Positions 17,524-25,999 of a stretch of 64,000 bases of DNA are shown in pieces; position 1 is the stretch's first letter; each line of letters starts with the position of its first letter. Under the pieces are notes generated by a model. That model was not told where the DNA came from and ran no database searches. It was given only the letters and a program-made list of their open reading frames with translations. Origin of the DNA: Clostridium sp. C8-1-8 (GTDB lineage: Bacteria; Bacillota; Clostridia; Clostridiales; Clostridiaceae); assembly GCF_009928445.1 (NCBI RefSeq), contig NZ_JAABNO010000004.1, positions 62,001-126,000 on the forward strand. The letters are read 5' to 3'. The position numbers were made by a program, and so were the translations under genes.

Positions 17524-17868
17524 ATGGCAAAATATAAAATTGGTGATGAGTTACTTATCATTAATGACCCAAACGAAGAAAAAGATAGACTTAAGGATCT
17601 TACTAAATTAAGTATAGATGGTGACTATGCACAGATATCATGGGGACTAAAAGTAATTAAGGTAGAATATGAGAAACCTTATGTTACATTGACATATAGA
17701 AATGCCAATGGCGAGCTAAACAAAGTATTTGCAGAATGTCGTGATGTAGAGAACTTTGATCAAGAAAAAGTACTTGAAAAAGCATTACTTAAAGCATTCC
17801 AAAACGAAATTATAAATATAAGTGTTACTAAAAATACTATACACCCTGAATGCAGATACAACAGATAG
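17524..17868 (+). CDS. Hypothetical protein of 114 residues
   Basis: A small soluble protein with a beta-rich N-terminal half (YKIGDELLIINDP, then ISWGLKVIKVEYEKPYVTLTY) that resembles a small barrel, and a helical C-terminus ending in a basic CRYNR. AAGGAGG precedes the ATG at good spacing, and a terminator follows, so it is a single-gene unit. I do not recognise the family. The early KIGDEL...I pattern is seen in SH3-like and KOW-like folds, but nothing more can be said. Confidence 0.7.
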   Translation: MAKYKIGDELLIINDPNEEKDRLKDLTKLSIDGDYAQISWGLKVIKVEYEKPYVTLTYRNANGELNKVFAECRDVENFDQEKVLEKALLKAFQNEIINISVTKNTIHPECRYNR

Positions 17869-17913
17869 TAATTAAGGTTTATTAGGAATTTTTTAATTAA
17901 TGATAATATCTAC

Positions 17914-17944
17914 AAAAGAAGATGTGAAAACATCTTCTTTTTTG
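17914..17944 (+). terminator. Terminator after the 114-residue orphan
   Basis: GAAGATG (17918-17924) pairs with CATCTTC (17931-17937), extended by an A-run and a T-run of similar length. Confidence 0.88.
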
Positions 17945-18410
17945 TTGTTTATGAAATTATAAATGTTTTGCTAGAAAAAAACTAGTGATTTAAAGGACTT
18001 AGATAAGCTGTTTGCTATAAAAAGTAAAAAAATGTAGCCTGCCAGATTTTTCTCATATATATTGGCAAAGTAAGATAGGCAAAAAGATTATTTTTTATAT
18101 ACTATAAAAAAATGAAGCAACTGTTACCTGTCGAAACTCCTTAAGTGTATTTAAGAAAACTAGATATGCAAAACAATAACAATTGTATATTTAATTAGAA
18201 ATATAAAATATATTTGAAATTATTTCAATGTTCTAATAAAATATAAATAATAAATATTTAAATTGAAAAACAAGCAGTAATTAAAAAATACCTTTTAAAA
18301 TATCCATTATAAGTAAAAAAATACTTGCTTTGATATAATATGTCGTGAATAAAATGTTAAAAATAGATTAAATTAGATTATAATAATATAAGAGGAATTT
18401 GTAGAAATTA
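17945..18410. other. Long AT-rich intergenic stretch
   Basis: No protein gene is convincing here. It contains the truncated copy of repeat family A (18038-18100), a 10-codon frame at 18112 without a ribosome site, and otherwise low-complexity AT-rich sequence. It separates convergent genes, so promoters are not required. Confidence 0.4.
18038..18100 (+). repeat. Dispersed intergenic repeat family A, copy 3 (hairpin deleted)
   Basis: The box CTGCCAGATTTTTCTCATAT and the block ATTGGCAAAG are present. Where the other copies have the CACTAAAG/CTTTAGTG hairpin, the sequence jumps from AAAAAGATTA to TTTTTTATA. The upstream 40 bases (AGCTGTTTGCTATAAA region) resemble sequence before copy 4 and after copy 1. 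Confidence 0.65.
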
Positions 18411-18435
18411 AAAAGGCAAAGACTTAAAAGTCTTT
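18410..18435 (-). terminator. Terminator of queT
   Basis: On the minus strand AAAGACTT/AAGTCTTT (18418-18435) is followed by GCCTTTTTAATTT. It directly abuts the stop codon of the queT-like gene. Confidence 0.75.
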
Positions 18436-18946
18436 ACCTAGTGATTTTTAGTGCATTTACGATATTCTTGTTTTTTAATATTACGTTAAATAATATGTAC
18501 CCTACTATAGAAACTACTACAAATTCTCCAATTGCTACAAAACCGCAGGATAGTATTAGAGGGTGAATTCCAAAGGCTGCATTTGGTGCAAAGCCTAAAA
18601 AGTAAAGTTCTCCTCCAACTATAAGACCATTAAATATGGTTGGCCATAATGTAGCAATAAATAAGTTTTTGGTTCTACTTGTGAAGAATACTGCTAAAAA
18701 AGTAGCAAAAGCTCCTATTCCTATATCAAGAGGTCCAATTGGACTTGATAGATTGGCTAAAATGCAGCCTAAAACTAAGCCAGGTATATACTTTCTGTCT
18801 ATAAAAGCCAGAAGTACCAAAACTTCGGAAATTCTTAGTTGAATAGGACCATAAGCCATCCAAGAAAATGAAAGTGTTATTACTACATATAGTGCAGCAA
18901 CAATTGCCGTGTAGGCTAAAAACCTGATTTTTGATTGTGTATTCAT
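18434..18946 (-). CDS. queT: QueT-family transporter, ECF S component for a queuosine precursor
   Basis: A 170-residue membrane protein with about five helices. It carries the QueT (COG4708) hallmark YGPIQLRISEVL at about 32-43 and the LANLSSPIGPLDIGIG segment. Members are predicted to bind preQ0/preQ1 or a related queuosine precursor and to work with the shared ECF energising module. AAGGAGG lies 8 bases before the ATG. The leader has features of a preQ1 riboswitch in which that ribosome site takes part in a pseudoknot, and such regulation is known for this family. It is a single gene closed by a terminator. Confidence 0.88.
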   Translation of the reverse strand: MNTQSKIRFLAYTAIVAALYVVITLSFSWMAYGPIQLRISEVLVLLAFIDRKYIPGLVLGCILANLSSPIGPLDIGIGAFATFLAVFFTSRTKNLFIATLWPTIFNGLIVGGELYFLGFAPNAAFGIHPLILSCGFVAIGEFVVVSIVGYILFNVILKNKNIVNALKITR

Positions 18947-18953
18947 AAAATAA

Positions 18954-18991
18954 CCTCCTTTTTTTTATGTGGGTACAAGGATAAAACACAA
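18954..18991 (-). promoter_or_regulatory. Candidate preQ1 riboswitch (class I-like) controlling queT translation
   Basis: Reading the minus strand: TGTG (from 18990) pairs with CACA just after TACC. The loop contains ATCCTT. An A-run of eight then leads to AAGGAGG. The loop UCCUU can pair with AAGGA of the ribosome site to give an H-type pseudoknot. The order stem, loop, ACCC, stem, A-rich tail, ribosome site matches preQ1-I, and the gene controlled is queT. The P1 stem is short and the loop departs from the usual UUC start, so this is a candidate. Confidence 0.5.
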
Positions 18992-19089
18992 AAATCGAGT
19001 GTAATTATATCATATGTATGAATTTTATGAAATAGAAATCCTATTTTTTTAGACATAAATTTTACTTTACGGATACTTGAGGAGATTAT

Positions 19090-20292
19090 ATGGAAATTTT
19101 TATAGCTAGACAACCTATATTTAATAGAAATAAGAGAGTTTTTGGATATGAATTGTTGTATAGAAATAGTAATGTAAATAAGTTTGCTAATATAGATGGT
19201 GATATTGCAACAAGAAAGCTTTTATCTAACGCAGCAGTACTTGAGTTAGATAAAATTACGGAAGGTAAAAAAGCTTTTATAAATTTCACCCAAAATACTC
19301 TTATTGAAGAGTTACCAACTCTTTTGCCTAAGGAAACAGTTGTAGTTGAAATATTAGAAGATGTTGAACTTACAGATGATGTTATTACAGCATGCAAAAA
19401 ACTTAAGAACAAAGGTTATACCATTGCAGTTGATGACTTTGCAAATGACAGAGATATAACCCCTTTAATAGGTATGCTTGATATTGTTAAGGTGGACTTT
19501 TCTTTAACTACAGAAGAGCAACAGAAAGAGATATGTAGCACTTTTAAAAAGTTAGGAATTAAGGTTTTAGCTGAAAAAGTTGAAAATAGTATAGATTTTG
19601 AAAAGGCATTGGATGTAGGCTATGATTATTTTCAAGGGTTCTTCTTTAGTAAGCCTAAGATTATTTCAGGAAAGCATAGTCCGGTGGCGAGTACAAGTTT
19701 TGTTATATTTATGAGAGAATTAAAGAAGAGTGATGTAAGTCTTGAAAGTTTGGAACAGTTTATAATAAGCGATGCATCTTTATCTTATAAGCTAATAAAA
19801 TATATAAATTCTGCACATTTTGGAATTCCTAATAGGATAAAGTCAGTTAGACAAGCAATTACTCTACTAGGGATAAAAGAATTAGAGAAATGGGTAATAT
19901 TGCTTAGTTTTAACTTATTTACAGACCCTGATTACGAAGAGCTTTCTAAAAATGCTATGGTTAGAGCTCATTTTTGTGAGGCTTTATGCGAAGCAATGGG
20001 AAATAGCGTATCAGCATCTGCTTTTATGGTAGGATTATTCTCTCACTTAGATGTAGTGCTTTCAACAGATATGGAAACTTTACTTGAAGAACTTCCAGTT
20101 GATGAGGAAATAAAAAGAGCATTAATAAAAAAAGATAACTTTCTTTATGAAATATTAGACATCTCAATTAGTTATGAAAGTATGGACGTTGATAAACTAA
20201 TGATATTTACAGAAAAACATAATATAGCTATCGAGAAACTGTCCAATATATATATTGATTCATTAGAATGGGTTGGAAGTATGAATGAATAA
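19090..20292 (+). CDS. EAL-HDOD signalling protein (YuxH-like)
   Basis: A 400-residue protein. Residues 1-190 are an EAL-type barrel in which the EAL motif reads ELL (FGYELLYRN). Downstream residues such as AVDDFAND and VKVDF are only partly like active phosphodiesterases. Residues about 200-390 form an HDOD domain (SLSYKLIKYINSAHFG). Such proteins are usually considered cyclic-di-GMP binding or signalling scaffolds without hydrolysis; that follows from the family and from the altered motif. GAGGAG precedes the ATG. It starts 144 bases from queT, divergently. Confidence 0.87.
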   Translation: MEIFIARQPIFNRNKRVFGYELLYRNSNVNKFANIDGDIATRKLLSNAAVLELDKITEGKKAFINFTQNTLIEELPTLLPKETVVVEILEDVELTDDVITACKKLKNKGYTIAVDDFANDRDITPLIGMLDIVKVDFSLTTEEQQKEICSTFKKLGIKVLAEKVENSIDFEKALDVGYDYFQGFFFSKPKIISGKHSPVASTSFVIFMRELKKSDVSLESLEQFIISDASLSYKLIKYINSAHFGIPNRIKSVRQAITLLGIKELEKWVILLSFNLFTDPDYEELSKNAMVRAHFCEALCEAMGNSVSASAFMVGLFSHLDVVLSTDMETLLEELPVDEEIKRALIKKDNFLYEILDISISYESMDVDKLMIFTEKHNIAIEKLSNIYIDSLEWVGSMNE

Positions 20293-20407
20293 ATAAAACT
20301 AGTTAAATTGTTAACAAAAAGTCTCTTTATTTTTTTCTAAAATTAAAATATAATATCTCTATAGAAAAATGGGAAGAATTTTCTTAATTGTTAAAGGGGG
20401 GATAATT

Positions 20408-20623
20408 ATGGGAAACTGTCCTTTTTGGTCAAATTATAATCAAGCAATTGAATGTAATCAAGAATGTCCTATGAAAAGTAGTACACAAGATAAAGAAGAT
20501 TGTGTATTTAGGACGCATCTTACAGGAGTTTCATTAAAGGAAGTAACTGGTGCTGTAGAATTCTCAGAGGAAATTGAAGAGGATTATTTCATCAAAAAGT
20601 TTAAGACTTCCACAGGATACTAA
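20408..20623 (+). CDS. Cys-rich small protein of 71 residues
   Basis: A 71-residue protein whose N-terminal half carries four Cys in the pattern CPFW...ECNQECP...DCVF, suggestive of one zinc or iron-sulfur site. The C-terminal half is acidic and helical. The ATG at 20408 follows AAAGGGGGG by 6 bases; an in-frame ATG at 20369 lacks a site. A terminator follows. Small Clostridium proteins of this appearance exist, but I know no assigned function. Confidence 0.7.
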   Translation: MGNCPFWSNYNQAIECNQECPMKSSTQDKEDCVFRTHLTGVSLKEVTGAVEFSEEIEEDYFIKKFKTSTGY

Positions 20624-20707
20624 AACTTACATATGTTGAATTAAGCAATCTATAAGCATATAATTAGGTTTTGTTTAAAATATATATTCTGTTTAAAGCC
20701 TAAAAAT

Positions 20708-20748
20708 AAGTGCCCTTCAGATAGTGTGTTTTATCTGAAGGACACTTA
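20708..20748. terminator. Bidirectional terminator between the Cys-rich gene and pncB
   Basis: A long stem, CCTTCAGATA with TATCTGAAGG, is extended by AAGTG/CACTT. It has A-rich and T-rich flanks on both sides and separates convergent genes. Confidence 0.88.
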
Positions 20749-20832
20749 TTTTTGTAATCTTTTGTGTTTTATGGGGTTTTAACCCTATCTAAAATAAGAA
20801 GTTTAATTTTATTATAGTAACCGCTTACGTTC

Positions 20833-22308
20833 TTATTTGTATTGATCTGTATATTTATGTAATAGGCTTTGCTTTAAACTCCATAGATTACTTGATAAAT
20901 CAACATAGTAAGTATGAGGATTTTCAAATCTTAAAACTTCTGGCCAAAGTTTTTCGGTTTCTTCGCTAGCAAAATCTTTTATTTCAAGTACAGAAGGGTT
21001 TTCGTAAACTTGCTTACCTTTATCAAAAACTTGTACCATCAAGTCTTTAACATAGAAGTTTGTAAGCTTTTTTCTTTTCCAAGTATAAACAGGATCAAAA
21101 ATTTCTAAACTGCTATCGGTGTTTATTACTTCATTGTTAAGAGCTATAAGATCAGCAATAGCCATATCGTTGTCCTTGTCAAAGATTCTATAAATCTTTT
21201 TAAAACCAGGGTTTGTTATCTTTTCTTCATTTTCACTTATTTTAATCTTAGGAACTATTTTGTTATCTTCTTCTATAGCAACTAACTTATATACCCCACC
21301 AAATACCGGTTCTGATTTGGCAGTGATTAGTCTTTCGCCTACACCAAAAGAATCAATCTTAGCTCCTTGAGCTATTACATCGCTTATAATATGCTCATCA
21401 AGAGAGTTTGAAATTACGATTTTACAATCATTATAACCAGCAGCATCAAGTAGCTTTCTACATTTTTTTGTAAGATAAGTTATATCTCCGCTATCTATTC
21501 TTATTCCCTTAGGTCTAAGTCCCTTTGGTTTCAAAACTTCATCAAAAACCTTTATGGCATTAGGTATACCTGATTTTAATACATTATAGGTATCTACTAA
21601 GAAGGTGCAGTTTTCTGGGTAAACTTCAGCCCAAGCTTTAAAAGCTTCATATTCATTTGGATAAAGTTGAACCCAAGAATGAGCCATCGTTCCAGAAGCC
21701 GGAATGTCAAACATTTCTTCTGCTATAGTACAAGCTGTAGAAGCGCAGCCACCAATTACAGCAGCTCTAGCACCATATATAGCTCCATCGTATCCTTGAG
21801 CTCTTCTAGAACCAAACTCCATAACCGTTCTTCCCTGTGCGGCTCTGCATATTCTATTTGCTTTTGTAGCGATAAGTGTTTGATGATTTATTGTAAGAAG
21901 TATCATAGTTTCAATAAACTGTGCTTGTATAACTGGACCTCTTACAGTTACCAAAGGCTCATTTGGAAATACTGGATTACCTTCTGGTACAGCCCATACA
22001 TCACAGCAAAACTCAAAGTCTTCAAGATATTTTAAAAATTCATCAGCAAATATTTGTTTGCTTCTTAAATAATCGATGTCTTCTTTAGTGAATTTTAAAT
22101 TGCTTAGGTATTCAATAAGCTGTTCAACACCAGCCATTATACAGTATCCACCACCATCAGGAACTCTTCTGAAAAACATATCAAAATAAGCTATCTTATC
22201 TTTTAATCCATCCTTAAGATATCCATTTCCCATAGTAAGTTCATAGAAATCTACAAGCATAGTCAAATTTCTAGAACTTCTTACATCGAAGTTAATTTCT
22301 TTTGTCAT
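20833..22308 (-). CDS. pncB: Nicotinate phosphoribosyltransferase
   Basis: A 491-residue enzyme of the NAD salvage pathway, joining nicotinate and PRPP to nicotinate mononucleotide with ATP help. Seen motifs: the N-terminal LVDFYELTMGNGY, the active-site stretch EFGSRRAQG (about 165-173), GTMAHSW (about 208-214) with its His, and the phosphate-binding region IRIDSGDITYL (about 291-301). The length fits the long Gram-positive form. GGAGA precedes the ATG on the minus strand. It has its own promoter. Confidence 0.95.
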   Translation of the reverse strand: MTKEINFDVRSSRNLTMLVDFYELTMGNGYLKDGLKDKIAYFDMFFRRVPDGGGYCIMAGVEQLIEYLSNLKFTKEDIDYLRSKQIFADEFLKYLEDFEFCCDVWAVPEGNPVFPNEPLVTVRGPVIQAQFIETMILLTINHQTLIATKANRICRAAQGRTVMEFGSRRAQGYDGAIYGARAAVIGGCASTACTIAEEMFDIPASGTMAHSWVQLYPNEYEAFKAWAEVYPENCTFLVDTYNVLKSGIPNAIKVFDEVLKPKGLRPKGIRIDSGDITYLTKKCRKLLDAAGYNDCKIVISNSLDEHIISDVIAQGAKIDSFGVGERLITAKSEPVFGGVYKLVAIEEDNKIVPKIKISENEEKITNPGFKKIYRIFDKDNDMAIADLIALNNEVINTDSSLEIFDPVYTWKRKKLTNFYVKDLMVQVFDKGKQVYENPSVLEIKDFASEETEKLWPEVLRFENPHTYYVDLSSNLWSLKQSLLHKYTDQYK

Positions 22309-22342
22309 AGTTAATCTCCTTTACATGAAATACCATAAGGAT

Positions 22343-22371
22343 ATTGTAACCTTATAAATTAATTATTACAA
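22343..22371 (-). promoter_or_regulatory. Candidate promoter of pncB
   Basis: On the minus strand TTGTAA (22366-22371) and TACAAT (22343-22348) are separated by 17 bases. The two hexamers together form an inverted repeat ATATTGTAA/TTACAATAT (22341-22349 with 22366-22374), which could also serve as a repressor site. Confidence 0.55.
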
Positions 22372-22693
22372 TATACTTAGAAATTTTTAAGCTTACTCAT
22401 ATCTTTGAGTTTGAGCTTTGTGATATATAGGCAATAATTTACTTAGGGCAATGGAAGACATATATGCTTTTATATAAGTCAAGTTTGATGTTATACTTAA
22501 GAATGTGTTTCATTTGCTATAATTATATATAGGTTTCAAGTCAGTATACAAATTCAGAGATATAATTATAGATGAGGCAGTTATTAATATATGTGTAAAG
22601 GGCTCCTAGAAGAAATGGTGGGAGTTTTATAAATGGATCTTATATAAGGTACGCATATTCACATAGAATTGAATGAACAAAGGTAGGAGAACA

Positions 22694-24700
22694 GTGACTA
22701 ATTTAGATGAATTTCAAGAACAAGCGGTTAGATGTAATAGTAGAAATACCTTAGTAATTGCTGCTCCTGGTAGCGGAAAAACTATGGTTATTATAAATAG
22801 AATAAAGTTTTTGATAGAAGAAAGAAAAGTACACCCAAGTAACATTGTAGTAATAACTTTTACAAGGGCAGCAGCTCAAAACATGAAGGATAGGTTTACT
22901 AAGCTTTGTAAGTTAAATAACTATCCTTTCTTCGGTACCTTTCATGGTCTTTTTTATAAGATATTGAAAAGGCATCAAAGAAATGTGGATTTGATTAATC
23001 CTAGTGAGGGGTATAGGCTGATAAACAAAGTATTATTAGAAAAGCTTCATGAAGTAGGAGAGGAAAAAGTTAAGGAAGTGCTAAACAACATATCACTTTT
23101 TAAAACCTCCAATACTTCAATAGATGACTTTGAATCCTCTATAAGCAAGGAAGTATTTATGGAATGCTATGAAAAGTATGAGGAGTACAAGAAACAGAGA
23201 AATCTGATGGATTTCGATGATTTGCAGCTTAGATGTAAAGAACTTTTCTTAAGAGAACCAAAAATTTTAAATGGTTATAGAAAATTATTCAGATATATAT
23301 TAGTAGATGAGTTTCAAGACTGTGATGATCTACAGATAAGCCTTTTAAAACTCTTAAACAACAGCAATTCTGTATTTGCAGTTGGCGATGAAGATCAATG
23401 TATTTATACCTTTAGAGGCTCAAAGCCTGAGTATATGGTTGAGTTCCACAATAACTTTGACCAAGGAGAAAAGTTTTACCTAAATTATAATTATAGAAGT
23501 ACTAGTAATATTGTAGATTTGTCCAAGGAGATAATAGTAAATAATAAGAACAGAAATAACAAGAAGATTCAATACTTTAGGAAAGAAACTGGAAGATTAG
23601 AAGTGGTTATTCCTTTTAATGAAAGTTCTCAAATCGAAGATATCATCGGAAAGATTAAAGGATTTAAGAACAGTGGAGACAGATATAAAGATAATGCCAT
23701 ACTTTATAGAACCAATATGGAGTCAAGAAGCATTATAGATGGTTTTATTAGACATAAGATTCCCTTTAAGCTTTTAGATAAGGAATATAACTTTTTCCAT
23801 CATTTCATATGTAAAGACATACTAGCTTATTTAAAGCTATCCATAGATCCTTGGGACATGGAAAGCTTTACTAGAGTTATAAACAAACCCTTTAGGTATA
23901 TTTCAAAGTCTAACCTGGAAAAGGTTAGCGCTTCAAGAATCAAAGAAAGTAATTTTAAGAAGCTGATGGAACTAGGAGACATACATCCTTTTCAGCTTAA
24001 GAAAATTGACGAGCTTCAAAGAGACGTAGCTAATTTGAACAAGATGACCTTAAGCAGTGCCATTGACTTTATATTATTTGAATTAGAGTACTATAGCTAT
24101 CTGAGAGAATATAGTGATAAGTTCAAGCAAAGTATCAATGAACTTGATGAAATCGTAGAAGAATTTAAGGAAATAAGCAAAGAATTCAAATCCATAATAA
24201 CTCTTTTAGCTCATGTAGAAACTGTAGAAGAAAATATAAAAAACAGCATAAGAAAGAGTGAAGACGACTCAGTAATCTTAAGCACTATTCACGGCGTAAA
24301 AGGTATGGAGTTTAAAAACGTATATGTTATAGATGTTAATGAAGACATCATCCCTCACAAAAATGCAGAAGAAGACGGGGAAGAGGAAAGAAGACTTTTC
24401 TATGTTGGAGTAACAAGAGCCAAGGATAATCTTTTCATATACTCTCCAAAGATGTTAAGAGGAAAGTTTAAGGAAAGATCCAAATTCTTAAATGAGATAG
24501 CCATAGACAAGTATATAGTGAGAGAAGACTATGGCTTTAGCATTGGAGATAGGGTGTTCCATAAAAGCTTTGGAGCAGGCTTTGTTAAAGAAACCACTGA
24601 GGATAACATAGAAATAACCTTTGATGATGGAATGGTAAGAGGCTTCAACTTAAAGATTCTGGTGGAAAATAAGCTTTTGAGTAAGATTGAGAAGCTATAA
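22694..24700 (+). CDS. UvrD/Rep-family superfamily 1 DNA helicase
   Basis: A protein of about 668 residues with all SF1A motifs in order: Q-motif (LDEFQEQAVRC), motif I AAPGSGKT (Walker A), Ia VITFTRAA, II VDEFQDCDD, III GDEDQCIYTFRG, IV YNYRS, V STIHGVKGMEF, VI RRLFYVGVTRAKD. It unwinds DNA 3' to 5' in repair or replication restart. At about 670 residues it is shorter than PcrA. The last 50 residues (IGDRVFHKSFGAGFVKE...) form a Tudor-like domain as in UvrD/PcrA. The GTG at 22694 follows TAGGAGA at a short 4-base spacing; an ATG at 22673 is the alternative and has no ribosome site. Confidence 0.9.
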   Translation: MTNLDEFQEQAVRCNSRNTLVIAAPGSGKTMVIINRIKFLIEERKVHPSNIVVITFTRAAAQNMKDRFTKLCKLNNYPFFGTFHGLFYKILKRHQRNVDLINPSEGYRLINKVLLEKLHEVGEEKVKEVLNNISLFKTSNTSIDDFESSISKEVFMECYEKYEEYKKQRNLMDFDDLQLRCKELFLREPKILNGYRKLFRYILVDEFQDCDDLQISLLKLLNNSNSVFAVGDEDQCIYTFRGSKPEYMVEFHNNFDQGEKFYLNYNYRSTSNIVDLSKEIIVNNKNRNNKKIQYFRKETGRLEVVIPFNESSQIEDIIGKIKGFKNSGDRYKDNAILYRTNMESRSIIDGFIRHKIPFKLLDKEYNFFHHFICKDILAYLKLSIDPWDMESFTRVINKPFRYISKSNLEKVSASRIKESNFKKLMELGDIHPFQLKKIDELQRDVANLNKMTLSSAIDFILFELEYYSYLREYSDKFKQSINELDEIVEEFKEISKEFKSIITLLAHVETVEENIKNSIRKSEDDSVILSTIHGVKGMEFKNVYVIDVNEDIIPHKNAEEDGEEERRLFYVGVTRAKDNLFIYSPKMLRGKFKERSKFLNEIAIDKYIVREDYGFSIGDRVFHKSFGAGFVKETTEDNIEITFDDGMVRGFNLKILVENKLLSKIEKL

Positions 24701-24737
24701 ATTAGTAATAATTTAAAATATAGTGATATATAAATAA

Positions 24738-24768
24738 AACCTCTTTAATTAGATGTATTAAAGAGGTT
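24738..24768. terminator. Terminator after the helicase gene
   Basis: AACCTCTTTAAT (24738-24749) pairs perfectly with ATTAAAGAGGTT (24757-24768), then ACTTTTGCTT. The stem is strong and the U-tract interrupted. Confidence 0.75.
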
Positions 24769-24845
24769 ACTTTTGCTTATATAAAGTTATCATAAGATCA
24801 GTATACTTATATTATTAATGCCATAAAAGCCTTACAAATAAAATA

Positions 24846-24891
24846 GGAGGACGCAACATGAAAATTGTAGACAAGCTTGTTACGTCCTTCT
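24846..24891 (+). other. Mini-frame (11 codons) with its ribosome site inside a hairpin
   Basis: AGGAGG (about 24846) is followed by ATG at 24859 and stop TAA at 24892-24894, encoding only MKIVDKLVTSF. AGGACG-AAC before the ATG can pair with GTT-CGTCC at 24879-24888 with one bulge, so the ribosome site would be sheltered. No gene follows in the same direction, so a leader-peptide role is not supported. It may be a decayed fragment or chance. Confidence 0.25.
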
Positions 24892-25163
24892 AAAAGTTTT
24901 GGGTAACTTCACTTGTAATTATATGTATAAAAGTGAATATAATCAAGTATTAGTATGAAAATAAAAGTACTTTTTTTCTTAAAATACAATATCTGCTTGT
25001 TATAAGAATAGCTTTATACTTAAATTTTAAACCATTTAAGCAAGAACTTTAGATATAACTTAATAAAAATTAAATTGATATTTTAACAAAAAATAATATT
25101 TTCCATTTATCAAAATTTACATTCAATATTTTTAAATTACATAATAGGTACAAGAACTAGCTA

Positions 25164-25727
25164 TTATAAATTATTAGTTATGTTTTGAATTATGTCTGAT
25201 ACAATAAGAGCCATTTCCTTTGGGGGAACATTTAGGTCATCTTTCAGCCATTGTTGTATTACTCCTATGCAGCCAGATATTAAAAATGGTCTTACAAAAT
25301 GTATCTTTATCTTAGGTATAGTTTCTCCAAAAGGTGGTTTCTTTTGAATGATAGCCTTTTTAAATTTTTCTATAAAAGAATAATCTCCGTCTGGGCCAAG
25401 CAGTATCTTACACATCTCGCCATTATCCTGTACGTACTCAAAGATATGAGTATAAAAGGACAAGAAATTGGAATAGTTATTGGCGTCCTTTGAAAACTCA
25501 TCGAAGGCATCATTGAAATCCTCTAGCATTTCATTTTCTATTTGTTCCACCATGTCGAATATATCCTTGTAATATAAGTAGAAGGTAGATCTATTAACAT
25601 CAGCTAAATCAGTCAGTTCTTTCACAGTAATGTCACTTATTTTCTTTTTAGACATTAGAGCAGTAAGAGCGTGGAGTAGCGTTGATTTTGTCTTCCTTAT
25701 ACGCCTATCAACTTTCTCTTCTTTCAT
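25164..25727 (-). CDS. TetR-family transcriptional regulator
   Basis: A 187-residue repressor. The N-terminal helix-turn-helix is ISDITVKELTDLADVNRSTFYLYYKDIFDM (about 30-58), given here as two halves: recognition helix VNRSTFYLYY preceded by the scaffold ITVKELTDLA. The C-terminal effector domain resembles the DhaS/TetR_C_8 type. The ATG at 25727 is chosen because GGAGG lies 8 bases upstream. It is divergent from the YhgE/Pip gene with two inverted-repeat operators between them, so it most likely represses that gene and itself. Confidence 0.9.
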   Translation of the reverse strand: MKEEKVDRRIRKTKSTLLHALTALMSKKKISDITVKELTDLADVNRSTFYLYYKDIFDMVEQIENEMLEDFNDAFDEFSKDANNYSNFLSFYTHIFEYVQDNGEMCKILLGPDGDYSFIEKFKKAIIQKKPPFGETIPKIKIHFVRPFLISGCIGVIQQWLKDDLNVPPKEMALIVSDIIQNITNNL

Positions 25728-25840
25728 ATAATAATCCTCCATAAAATAAAAATTCTTCATATGCTAAATTTTTTAAGTGTGCAGTTACAAAGTTATATTA
25801 CAAAAAAAATTCTAGTAAGGTTAATATTTTTTTGTGTGAG

Positions 25841-25862
25841 ATAATAGACAAATGTCTATTAT
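25841..25862. promoter_or_regulatory. Operator O1 in the tetR-yhgE intergenic region
   Basis: A perfect inverted repeat with 10-base arms: ATAATAGACA (25841-25850), AA, TGTCTATTAT (25853-25862). It lies near the start region of the tetR transcript. Confidence 0.7.
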
Positions 25863-25898
25863 GTGTCTAATAACCATCAAATCAGCCTATATTAATGA

Positions 25899-25927
25899 TT
25901 GAAAATGGACAACACACATCTTATAAT
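25899..25927 (+). promoter_or_regulatory. Sigma-A promoter of the YhgE/Pip gene
   Basis: TTGAAA (25899-25904) and TATAAT (25922-25927) with a 17-base spacer. The -10 is overlapped by operator O2. Confidence 0.75.
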
Positions 25928-25942
25928 ACACATGTGTCTATT
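25925..25942. promoter_or_regulatory. Operator O2 in the tetR-yhgE intergenic region
   Basis: AATACACATGTGTCTATT matches O1 with one substitution in the left arm and a different 2-base centre. It overlaps the -10 and start site of the YhgE/Pip promoter. Its centre lies 82 bases from the centre of O1, close to eight helical turns. Confidence 0.65.
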
Positions 25943-25999
25943 AAAAAACAAGTGTTTATGTAATTGTATTACTGATCAATAGTATAAGGAGGTAGCAAA

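Larger units (their letters stand above)
24701..25163. other. Intergenic region between convergent helicase and TetR genes
   Basis: It contains a terminator (24738-24768), an 11-codon frame with a perfect ribosome site inside a hairpin (about 24846-24891), and otherwise AT-rich sequence without a supported gene. Confidence 0.4.

Noticed and set aside
18726..18989. 87-codon frame overlapping queT on the same strand
   Set aside because: It is a frame shadow of queT and would run through the riboswitch-like leader; QueT has the ribosome site and family match.
20308..20317. TTGTTAACAA as a second Rex site
   Set aside because: The two half-sites touch without the four-base spacer required by the Rex consensus, and no promoter surrounds it.
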